Assembly (NCBI RefSeq): GCF_003053725.1
Contig: NZ_QAYC01000018.1
Location: 1 to 64,000, forward strand
DNA: 64,000 nucleotides
Direction: 5' to 3'
DNA from: Rhodovulum kholense
GTDB lineage: Bacteria > Pseudomonadota > Alphaproteobacteria > Rhodobacterales > Rhodobacteraceae
Part shown: one piece after another, positions 46,629 through 54,147 of the stretch
Layout: each line of letters opens with the position of its first letter
How positions within the stretch are numbered: position 1 is the stretch's first letter
The notes under the pieces: generated by a model
The model's input: the letters and a program-made list of their open reading frames with translations, nothing else
Told to the model about the DNA's origin: nothing
The model's database searches: none
Position numbers and translations under genes: made by a program

Positions 46629-49283
46629 ATGTTCACCAATGGGGGCGATACCGAAACCATCGTTCCGTCCGGCAGCAACCAGAGCTTCGATGCACTGGGG
46701 GGCATCGACACCGTCATTCTCGACGCCTCGGCACTCGGCTTCAGCCTGAGCGGCTCCTTCACGGCAGGATGCTGGTCCGCGACCTACAATTCCGTCCATC
46801 TCGACATCGACAATGTCGAAAGGATGATGGTGATCGGCGGGTCCGGCGACGACTTTCTTTCCGGCGGAGATGACAACGACACTCTGCTGGGCGGGGCGGG
46901 CAACGACTATCTTTGGGGCGGCGATGGCGCCGACCTGATCGACGGCGGGGCTGGCGATGACGAAGTCTGGGCCGGAACCGGTGATGTGGTCACCGGCGGC
47001 GCGGGAACCGATACGCTGATCCTCAATCTCGGCACGTCCGGCGCCCAGAGCATCGACCTGACCACCGGCGCCGGAACCGGCGTGACCTGGAGCGGCTTCG
47101 AGCGGGTCGATCTGTACCTCTCTGGGATGGATCGCGACGTCCATGCAGGGTTCGCGCTTGGCGAAATGGACGGCCAGGGCATGGTCCATGTCGATTATTC
47201 CGGAACCGATATGACCGGCCGCAGCGCCACGTCGATCAACTTCAGCGACGGCGAGATTTCCGTAGCGCTGGATGACGGCAGCGTCGCGGATACCACGATT
47301 TACGGCTTTCGCCAGGTCGAAGTCATCGGCTCTTCGGGCAACGATTCCATATTCCTCGGAGATGTCGATGGAGGCGTGGTCGATGGCGGTGCCGGAAACG
47401 ACAAGATCTGGGGCGGGTACGAGCACTCGGTCCTTTACGGCGGAGATGGAGACGACGAAATCACCGGCTATTCCGACTACGACATCATGCATGGCGGCGC
47501 CGGGAATGACAGCATCTACGGCTATCTCTACTCGGCCTCGGAACTCTGGGGCGACGACGGCGACGACTATCTCGACTCGGGCGATAGCGACGGCGAGCTT
47601 CACGGCGGGGCGGGGAACGATACGCTGATCGGGGGCGAAGGCAGCCCGCTGCTCGATGGCGGCGACGGCGATGACTATATCCTGACCATGCTGGGGCAGG
47701 ATGACATCGATGGTGGCGCCGGATACGACTACCTGAGAATCAACGCCCCCTATTACGGCATCAACTACGATCTCGACATCAGCCAGAACGGCGGGATCAA
47801 GGGCATCGAATACGCCTCGATCCAACTTGCCCACGGCGACGACACCATCCGCATCGGCATCGCCTCGGCCCGGATCGCCAGGACCGGAGGCACCGATCAC
47901 CTGATCCTCGACTACTCCGAGGCCGACGAAACGGGCCGCACCGCGACTGCGGCCTCGTTCGACCTCGCGGCCGATCTCAGCACGGCCACGCTGAGCGACG
48001 GGTCCTCGATCTCCTGCGACCTCAAACAGGATCTCTTCACCGTCATCGGCACCGGCGGCAGCGATCTGATCGATGCCAGCATCGCCGCCCTCGGCTGCAC
48101 CCTGTCGGGGAACGCCGGAGCCGATACGATCTTCGGCGGCGACGGCAATGACGATATCTCTGGCGGCGGCGCGAATGACACCCTCTCGGGCGGCGCGGGC
48201 AACGACCTGATCGACGGCGGCTCGGGCAACGACCTGATCGACGGCGGCAGCGGCAACGACACGCTGACCGGCGGCGCCTGGGACGATGTGCTGAACGGCG
48301 AGGCGGGCGACGACACCTTCCTCTATGCAGCCGGGTCGAACGGCTATGACATGATCGACGGCGGCAGCGGGACGGCAGACCGCATCCTTGCCCTGGCGGA
48401 CAATGTCACCATTGGGCTTGCCGGGCTGACCGGCGTCGAGATCGTCGATGCCGACGGCCATACAGGCGTGCGGCTGCTGGGCTCGGCCGCCGGCAACCTC
48501 ATCGACCTTTCGGCCAGCACCCTGATCGGCATCGGCATCATCGACGGCGGGTCGGGCAGCGACACCATCCTGGGAACGGCCGGGGCCGATACCATCATCG
48601 GCGGCAAGGGCAACGACATTCTCGAGGGGCGCGCGGGCGACGACATCTTCCAGGTGGCGGACGGCGCGGGAACCGACATCTACCGGGGCGGCAGCGGACA
48701 GGACACGATCCTGGCGATCGCGAATTCGGTGGCGATGACGGTCACCGGCTCGACGCTGACCGACATCGAGACGATCTCGTCCGGGGGCCATGTCGGCTTC
48801 ACGCTGGTCGGGCTGAACGGCGCCGATGTCATGGACTTCTCCGCCATCGCCCTGAGCGGCGTGACCCGTATCGACGGCAAGAGCGGCAATGACACCATCA
48901 CCGGCTCGGCCGGGGCCGATCTGATCGAGGGCGGCGCGGGCGCCGACCTGCTGACCGGGATGGCCGGAGCGGACGTGTTCGATTTCAACAATGCAAGCCA
49001 CAGCCGGGGCGCGTCGGTCGACGTGATCTCCGACTTCCAGAGCGGCGAGGACCTGATCGACCTCTCGGGCATAGACGCCAATAACGGTCTGGCGGGAGAC
49101 CAGGACTTCGTCTTCGTCGGGGCGGCGGCCTTCAGCGGCACGGCGGGCGAGTTGCGGGTCGACACAACCTCGCTGCCCGGAACGACGGTGATCCTCGGGG
49201 ATATCAGCGGCAACGGACGGGTCGATCTGGAAATCCGTCTCGACGGGCTGCACCTGCTGACAGAGGCCGACTTCCTGCTATAG
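46629..49283 (+). CDS. Large RTX calcium-binding protein (type I secretion substrate)
   Basis: An 884-aa acidic protein without a signal peptide. It has clusters of nonapeptide RTX repeats (GGxGxDxLx) near residues 75-125, 250-340 and 495-560, which fold into Ca2+-bound beta-rolls outside the cell. Between them are non-RTX modules that repeat: 'DYSGTDMTGRSAT..' (about 195) with 'DYSEADETGRTAT..' (about 430), and a 108-residue module beginning 'RILALADNV' (about 584) and again 'TILAIANSV' (about 692). The C-terminus 'DVISDFQSGEDLIDLSGIDAN' to 'LLTEADFLL' is the serralysin-type C-terminal domain used as secretion signal. No protease motif is seen, so it is structural or adhesive. The exporter is probably that at 57613-60647. 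Confidence 0.88.
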   Translation: MFTNGGDTETIVPSGSNQSFDALGGIDTVILDASALGFSLSGSFTAGCWSATYNSVHLDIDNVERMMVIGGSGDDFLSGGDDNDTLLGGAGNDYLWGGDGADLIDGGAGDDEVWAGTGDVVTGGAGTDTLILNLGTSGAQSIDLTTGAGTGVTWSGFERVDLYLSGMDRDVHAGFALGEMDGQGMVHVDYSGTDMTGRSATSINFSDGEISVALDDGSVADTTIYGFRQVEVIGSSGNDSIFLGDVDGGVVDGGAGNDKIWGGYEHSVLYGGDGDDEITGYSDYDIMHGGAGNDSIYGYLYSASELWGDDGDDYLDSGDSDGELHGGAGNDTLIGGEGSPLLDGGDGDDYILTMLGQDDIDGGAGYDYLRINAPYYGINYDLDISQNGGIKGIEYASIQLAHGDDTIRIGIASARIARTGGTDHLILDYSEADETGRTATAASFDLAADLSTATLSDGSSISCDLKQDLFTVIGTGGSDLIDASIAALGCTLSGNAGADTIFGGDGNDDISGGGANDTLSGGAGNDLIDGGSGNDLIDGGSGNDTLTGGAWDDVLNGEAGDDTFLYAAGSNGYDMIDGGSGTADRILALADNVTIGLAGLTGVEIVDADGHTGVRLLGSAAGNLIDLSASTLIGIGIIDGGSGSDTILGTAGADTIIGGKGNDILEGRAGDDIFQVADGAGTDIYRGGSGQDTILAIANSVAMTVTGSTLTDIETISSGGHVGFTLVGLNGADVMDFSAIALSGVTRIDGKSGNDTITGSAGADLIEGGAGADLLTGMAGADVFDFNNASHSRGASVDVISDFQSGEDLIDLSGIDANNGLAGDQDFVFVGAAAFSGTAGELRVDTTSLPGTTVILGDISGNGRVDLEIRLDGLHLLTEADFLL

Positions 49284-49289
49284 CGGGGG

Positions 49290-49324
49290 CCGTGCCGGGG
49301 GGGCAAAAGCCCTCCCGGCCACGG
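49290..49324 (+). terminator. Hairpin after first RTX gene
   Basis: A 15-bp imperfect stem (one bulge, one G-U pair) with an AAAA loop starts 7 bases past the stop codon. No T-run follows, so it may stabilise the 3' end or terminate inefficiently. Confidence 0.55.
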
Positions 49325-49572
49325 GACCGCTACGGCCGCCTGTCCGGCGGACAGAGAATCTGCGCCCCGCCGTACGGCCCGGACGGGCCGGGATCGGGCC
49401 CCACCGCAGGTTGTCTTAGAGCGGTTGCACATCTCGCCTGCTCTGTGGCGCGACAATGGGCAAAAGATGAACAGCCGCCACACCGATCCCGAAAATTGCT
49501 GCAATTGCACAATGGCTCTGCCCATCGGCGGGCATTAAGGAATGTGACCGCCTTAACCCTGCGTCGTCAATG

Positions 49573-49589
49573 ACTTGCATCCAGCAAGT
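49573..49589. promoter_or_regulatory. Inverted repeat ACTTGC-N5-GCAAGT, possible operator
   Basis: A perfect 6-bp dyad with a 5-base spacer lies 138 bases before the second RTX start. Its size and symmetry suit a dimeric HTH regulator. It loosely resembles lux-box-type sites but matches none exactly. Confidence 0.35.
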
Positions 49590-49726
49590 AACAAATGCGG
49601 CCACTTTTTACCACATTTTGACCGACTCCCGCAGCCCCCACCCGAGGGCCGTTAAGGATTTGGTAAGCTGCATTGCGGCAACACGGCCTTGGTCTAAACA
49701 CGCGCACAAACGTCAAGGAGGGACCT

Positions 49727-50788
49727 ATGGCCACAATTCCAGGTGGTGCGTTCAATGACTTTGTCTACGGAACGTCCGCCGCGGATCTGATCGCCGCGGG
49801 GGCAGGAGACGATACGGCCCTTTCCGGGGACGGAAACGACACCGTATTCGGTGAGGAAGGCAACGATTTCCTGAACGGGGGCGCCGGTGACGACGTACTC
49901 GACGGGGGGTCGGGCAACGACCTGCTGATGGGGGGCTCGGGCAATGACCAGCTCTCGGGCGGCAGTGGCGAAGACATGCTGATGGGCGGTTCGGGCGACG
50001 ATGTCGTCTCGGGCGGGTCGGGGTCGGACATCCTTCACGGGAATGACGGCAACGACATGCTGTTCGGCGATTCCGGCGACGACCAGCTTTACGGCGGCAC
50101 CGGCGACGACATGCTCTATGGCGGCGAAGGGGCCGACGCGCTGCACGGCGATGCCGGCAACGACAAGCTCTACGGCGGCGAGGGCGACGACCTGCTCGAA
50201 GGCGGGACCGGCAATGACTCGCTCTACGGCGACGAAGGCTCGGACTACCTCTACGGCGAGGCTGGCGATGACAAGCTTTACGGCGGCGAAGGCGATGACG
50301 TGCTCGACGGCGGGGCGGGCGACGACCAGCTCTTCGGCGGCACCGGCGGCGACCAGCTTTACGGCGGCGCTGGCGACGACCTGCTCGATGGCGGCGCCGG
50401 TGGCGATCTGCTGCAGGGCGGCGACGGGGACGATACGATCCTCGGCGGCGACGGAGACGACATCCTGAACGGCGAAGCCGGGAACGACGTGCTCAGCGGC
50501 GGCCTGGGCGACGACGTGCTGATCGGCGGAGCGGGCGACGACCTGTTCGTCTTCTCCGGCGGCGGCGACGTGGTGATGGACTTCACCGAGGGCGACCTGG
50601 TGCAGTTCTCGGCCTCGTTGCCGGGCGGCGTCACCCTGACCGACGCGTCAAGCGTGGCCGATTACGCCATGGATATCGGCGGCGCCAACACCCTGATCGA
50701 CTTCGGCCAGGGCGACAGCGTGATGCTCTACGGCGTCTCCTACGACGACGTGGCGGCAGATCCGTCGAAGTTCTTTACCGTCGTCTGA
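49727..50788 (+). CDS. Repeat-dense RTX calcium-binding protein
   Basis: A 353-aa, very acidic protein almost wholly built of nonapeptide RTX repeats (residues about 10-275; units such as [27 protein letters not shown]). A C-terminal segment of about 75 residues follows ('[24 protein letters not shown]' to 'DPSKFFTVV') that should act as cap and type I secretion signal. No enzymatic domain is present. The ATG at 49727 has AAGGAGG upstream. It directly precedes the glycosyltransferase/exporter operon. It could be a Ca2+-organised surface or biofilm-matrix protein. Confidence 0.88.
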   Translation: MATIPGGAFNDFVYGTSAADLIAAGAGDDTALSGDGNDTVFGEEGNDFLNGGAGDDVLDGGSGNDLLMGGSGNDQLSGGSGEDMLMGGSGDDVVSGGSGSDILHGNDGNDMLFGDSGDDQLYGGTGDDMLYGGEGADALHGDAGNDKLYGGEGDDLLEGGTGNDSLYGDEGSDYLYGEAGDDKLYGGEGDDVLDGGAGDDQLFGGTGGDQLYGGAGDDLLDGGAGGDLLQGGDGDDTILGGDGDDILNGEAGNDVLSGGLGDDVLIGGAGDDLFVFSGGGDVVMDFTEGDLVQFSASLPGGVTLTDASSVADYAMDIGGANTLIDFGQGDSVMLYGVSYDDVAADPSKFFTVV

Positions 50789-50798
50789 ACGGACTGAG

Positions 50799-50825
50799 GC
50801 GGGCCGGCCCTTGGGGCCGGTCCGC
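50799..50825 (+). terminator. Hairpin between second RTX gene and downstream operon
   Basis: A 12-bp stem GCGGGCCGGCCC / GGGCCGGTCCGC (one G-U pair) with a 3-nt loop lies 10 bases past the RTX stop, without a clear T-run. Partial read-through would give more RTX message than exporter message. Confidence 0.6.
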
Positions 50826-50887
50826 ACCCCTTCCCCTTCCACGACCCGCCCCCCTGCTCCCTCACGTCCGGACCCAGCGCCCCAGCC

Positions 50888-52915
50888 ATGAGTGCCATCG
50901 CCCCCTTTCCCAAGTTTGCCGAGCCCGCCTCCCGCCCCGGCCTGCCCGCCCGCCGTCACCGGCTGCAGGTGGTTCCGTTGTCGGATTCGGTCGCGGCCGC
51001 GTTCTTCGACAGTCCCGCAGACGCGCCCGACGACGCCCGCCAGGGCCAGGGTCCGATTTCGGCGCGCAGCGGCGACGACTTGCTGTGCCTGCCGCAGATC
51101 GCCAGCCAGTTGGCCCGCGCCGGTGGCGGGCAGCGCCATGTCACGCTTCTGGGCCTGCCCGCGCGGCGGCTTTGCCGCGACGGGCTGCGGGTGCTGCGCG
51201 ACGGCGAGACGCTGGCCGAGATCGACCCGATGGCGCTGCAATCGCCGCTGGTCGATCCGCTGGCGCTGATGGCCGGGCTCTCGCCCGATGGCGGCCGGCG
51301 GCTGCTGCGGCTTTTGCTGACCACCGGGCTGTCGCTGTTCGGCAAGGGTTCGGTCGACGGCTTCCGCGACGTGATCGCCCAGCTGCTCGAAAGCCTGACG
51401 CCCGCCAGCCTGCCCTTGCGCGCCTGGTGCCCGGTGGGGCAAAGCGCGGCCGTTGCCAGCTATCTGCTGCCGCGCGGCCTGACCGCGGACGGCTTCACCG
51501 ATCTGGTGGTGGTCAGCCGCCAGCGGGTGCGCCGCCTGTCGGGCTTCGAGATCGATGTCGAGACCTCGGGCAAGGGGCGGCTGCTGCATGTCTTCCTGCC
51601 CCAGGGCCTGCCCGCCGACAGCACGCTGGTCGCGCTGTCGGACGCGCCGCTCCGGCTGGCCGGGCCCGCCCGGCGCCAGCCCGGCCGCCCGCTCGGCCCC
51701 TGGCTCGCCCGGCGCGCGCCGCGGCTGCGCCAGCGGATGCGCGACCGGCTGGCGCGGCTGTCCGAACGCGACGAAAGTGCCGCCGCGCTGCTGGCCGAGA
51801 TCGCCTGCCCCGAGGCCGACCGCCCCACCGCCCGCGCCGAGCGGCTGATGGCGACGCCGCATGGGCTGTTCTACATCCTGGCGGTGTCCGATCCCCGGCG
51901 GCTTCTGACCGGGATCGCGCTTGCCAGCGGCGACGCCACCGCCGAGTTGCCGCTGGGCCGTCCGCTGCACCATCCCCGGCTGGGGCGGCTGCAGGTGGGC
52001 TTCCTGCCCGGCATCGCCGGGTTCGAGCCGGGCGAAGAGGCCGCGCTGTCGCTGCTTTATCGCTCGGGCCATCGCGCCCACGCCGGGGCCACGCGGATCG
52101 ACGCACTGCCCGCGGCGCTGCCCCCGGTTCTCGAGGCGCTGCCCGCCACCGATCTGGCCCCGGTGCTGGCCTCCGTCCTTGGCGACGCGCTGCCCTCCCG
52201 GCCCCGGATCGCGGCCGAGCTGCTGCCGGTCGCCCGGCCCGCCCGCCCCCTGCGCAGCGCGCTGATCGTCGCGCTCGACGGCTCGCTCGACTATCCCCAT
52301 GCGCTGGCCGCGACCCTTGGCGATGCCCGCGAGACCGGCCTGATCCTGCATCACCGCGACCCCGATGCGGTGCCCGCGCTGCGCCGGATCGCGGCCGATC
52401 TGCATGCCGTCCACGGGATCGGGGTCGAGATCGCCGATCTGCCGCGCCGCGACCTGCTGCCAGCCGAGCGGGTCCGCGCGATCCTGGCGGCCGTGACGGC
52501 GCCGGTGTCGATCTTGCTGGCGCAGGACACGCTGCCCGAAGGTGCCGACTGGCTGACCGACTGGGTCGCCGATCTCGACCGGCCCGGCCCGGCACTTGGC
52601 GGCGCGATCCTGATGAACCACGATGGCACGCTGCGCGACGGTCTGACCGCCGGGGACGACCCGGCGCGGCTGCTGCCCGAGGCCTGCCTCGGCCTGAACG
52701 CCGCCGCCCGCGCCCGGCTGCTGGCCAGCCCGCTGCGCGTGCCCGGCATCGGCGCCGACATGGCGCTTCTGGCGGCGGCGCTGCGCCGGGATCAAACCGC
52801 GCGGATCGCACTGCATCCCGGGCTTTGCGCCACCGCCCATGCCGCCCCCGCGCCGCGTCCCGAGGCGGTGCGCCTGGCCGAAGACCTGATCCTGTCCGCC
52901 GAGGTGCAGCCGTGA
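50888..52915 (+). CDS. 675-aa protein of unknown function, related in part to the 729-aa neighbour
   Basis: I do not recognise a family for the first 450 residues, which are Ala/Leu/Arg-rich and soluble. Residues about 450-660 ('RSALIVALDGSLDYPHALAATLGD', 'VSILLAQDTLPEGADWLTDWVADLDRPGPALGGAILMNHDGTL') follow the strand order of GT2-like glycosyltransferases. The usual DxD before 'LP..pdWL' reads A-Q-D, so metal binding is doubtful. A similar C-terminal layout occurs in the 729-aa protein two genes downstream. It starts the overlapping gene chain and ends in GTGA with the GT4 gene. A glycan-assembly role is inferred from context. Confidence 0.6.
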   Translation: MSAIAPFPKFAEPASRPGLPARRHRLQVVPLSDSVAAAFFDSPADAPDDARQGQGPISARSGDDLLCLPQIASQLARAGGGQRHVTLLGLPARRLCRDGLRVLRDGETLAEIDPMALQSPLVDPLALMAGLSPDGGRRLLRLLLTTGLSLFGKGSVDGFRDVIAQLLESLTPASLPLRAWCPVGQSAAVASYLLPRGLTADGFTDLVVVSRQRVRRLSGFEIDVETSGKGRLLHVFLPQGLPADSTLVALSDAPLRLAGPARRQPGRPLGPWLARRAPRLRQRMRDRLARLSERDESAAALLAEIACPEADRPTARAERLMATPHGLFYILAVSDPRRLLTGIALASGDATAELPLGRPLHHPRLGRLQVGFLPGIAGFEPGEEAALSLLYRSGHRAHAGATRIDALPAALPPVLEALPATDLAPVLASVLGDALPSRPRIAAELLPVARPARPLRSALIVALDGSLDYPHALAATLGDARETGLILHHRDPDAVPALRRIAADLHAVHGIGVEIADLPRRDLLPAERVRAILAAVTAPVSILLAQDTLPEGADWLTDWVADLDRPGPALGGAILMNHDGTLRDGLTAGDDPARLLPEACLGLNAAARARLLASPLRVPGIGADMALLAAALRRDQTARIALHPGLCATAHAAPAPRPEAVRLAEDLILSAEVQP

Positions 52916-54147
52916 AGATCCTCGTCATCTGCCACGACCACCCCGCTTTCACCGATGGCGGCACCGAACATGCCGCGCATGACCTGTGCCGCACGCTCGA
53001 CGCCCGGCCGGGCATCTCGGCGCGGTTCCTTGCCGCCTCGACCTCGCTCACCCATCCCGAGGTCCGGCCCGGCAGCCTGCACGGCATCGGCCGCGATCTT
53101 CTGCTGCGGACCGGGGCCTATGACGCCTTCTCTATGCGGCGGATGGACGGCACCGACTGGGCCGGCGCCGTCGCCCGGGTGCTGGAGGCGGTCGAACCCG
53201 ACGTCGTGCATCTGCACGGACTCGACCGGATCGGCGCCGAGATCGTGCCGCTGATCCGGCGGCTGCGTCCCGCCGCGCGGCTGGTGCTGACCCTGCACGA
53301 CTTTCAGGCGATCTGCCCGGCCGACGGGTTGATGCTGCGCCGCGATGGCGGGCTCTGCACCCGGCCCGCGGCCGATGCCTGCCGCCGGTGCCTGCCGCAG
53401 ATCGCGGTCGGGGCGCATGCCCTGCGCAAGGCGCGGCTCCTGGCGATCCTCGATCAGATCGACGCGATCCTGGCGCCCAGCCGCGACCTGCGCGACCGCT
53501 TCGTCGCCTGGGGCCTGCCCGCCGAGCGGATCGCGGTGCTGCCGAATGCGGTTGCCCCGCTGGCGCTGCCCGCCGCCACGGCCCGGCCGCGCCCCAACCG
53601 CTTTGCCTATTTCGGCAATCTCGCGCCCCACAAGGGCGTGGGCGTCCTGCTGACGGCCGCCGCGGATCTGGCAGGCCGGGGCGCCGATCTGCGGCTGGCG
53701 CTGCACGGGCGGCTGAACCACCCCGCCCCCGAGGCCGAGGCCGCCTTTGCCGAAGGACTGGCCGCCGCAGCACCGCTGGCGCGCCACCTTGGCCCCTATG
53801 ACCGCGATCAGGTGCACGGGCTGATGGCCGAGGCCGACTGGGTCGTGATCCCGTCGCTCTGGTACGAGAACGCGCCGCTCGTCGCTCTCGAGGCCCAGCG
53901 CGCCGGGCGTCCGGTGATCTGCACCGCTCAGGGCGGGCTGAAAGAGCTGGTGCGCGACGGCATCGACGGGCTGCATGTGCCGCGCGCCGATCCGGTGGCG
54001 CTCGCTGACCGGATGGAGGCCGCGGCCGCCGATCCCGCGCTTTGGGCGCGGCTGTCGGCCAACCTGCGCCCGCCGCCGACGCTGGAGGACAGCGCCCGCT
54101 GGCATCTCGACCACTATTCCCGGCTGACCGAGGTTCTGCCCGCATGA
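52912..54147 (+). CDS. Glycosyltransferase family 4 (first copy)
   Basis: A 411-aa GT-B fold glycosyltransferase. The N-terminal 'CHDHPAFTDGGTEHAAHDLCRTL' is the GT4 acceptor-side Gly-rich loop. 'VVHLHGLDRIG' and 'TLHDFQAICPADGLMLRRDGGLC' precede a Cys cluster ('CTRPAADACRRCLP') seen in GT4s of this kind. The donor-binding C-domain has 'RFAYFGNLAPHKGVGVLL' and 'VIPSLWYENAPLVALEAQRAGRPVICTAQGG', the E-x7-E region. It starts with GTG overlapping the previous stop (GTGA). Cytoplasmic; donor and acceptor are unknown. Confidence 0.9.
   Translation: MKILVICHDHPAFTDGGTEHAAHDLCRTLDARPGISARFLAASTSLTHPEVRPGSLHGIGRDLLLRTGAYDAFSMRRMDGTDWAGAVARVLEAVEPDVVHLHGLDRIGAEIVPLIRRLRPAARLVLTLHDFQAICPADGLMLRRDGGLCTRPAADACRRCLPQIAVGAHALRKARLLAILDQIDAILAPSRDLRDRFVAWGLPAERIAVLPNAVAPLALPAATARPRPNRFAYFGNLAPHKGVGVLLTAAADLAGRGADLRLALHGRLNHPAPEAEAAFAEGLAAAAPLARHLGPYDRDQVHGLMAEADWVVIPSLWYENAPLVALEAQRAGRPVICTAQGGLKELVRDGIDGLHVPRADPVALADRMEAAAADPALWARLSANLRPPPTLEDSARWHLDHYSRLTEVLPA

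Larger units (their letters stand above)
49284..49726 (+). promoter_or_regulatory. Intergenic region between the two RTX genes
   Basis: 443 bases with no credible gene. It begins with a long imperfect hairpin (49290-49324: CCGTGCCGGGGGGGC / GCCCTCCCGGCCACGG) that may end or protect the first RTX mRNA. Further on are ACTTGC-N5-GCAAGT (49573-49589), an inverted TTAAGG/CCTTAA pair (49535-49556), and TTAA-N7-GTAA (49652-49666), one base off a CtrA site. The density of symmetric elements suggests a regulated promoter for the second RTX gene. Confidence 0.5.

Noticed and set aside
46593..49253. Minus-strand open frame of 886 codons opposite the large RTX gene
   Set aside because: The RTX repeats on the plus strand are unmistakable. 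The opposite frame only reflects the repeated codons.
49780..50560. Short tandem DNA repeats that could be taken for a CRISPR array
   Set aside because: The period is 27 bases (nine codons), in frame, and encodes GGxGxDxxx; there are no unique spacers. These are RTX coding repeats.
50648..52840. Minus-strand open frame of 730 codons opposite the 675-aa gene
   Set aside because: It is Gly/Gln/Arg-rich, without a recognisable domain, and runs through the RTX end. The plus frame fits the overlapping operon.
51085..54147. A single 1020-codon frame covering the first GT4 gene
   Set aside because: The upstream 600 codons are an Arg/Ala/Pro-rich shadow of the 675-aa gene in another frame. The real GT4 starts at the GTG at 52912.
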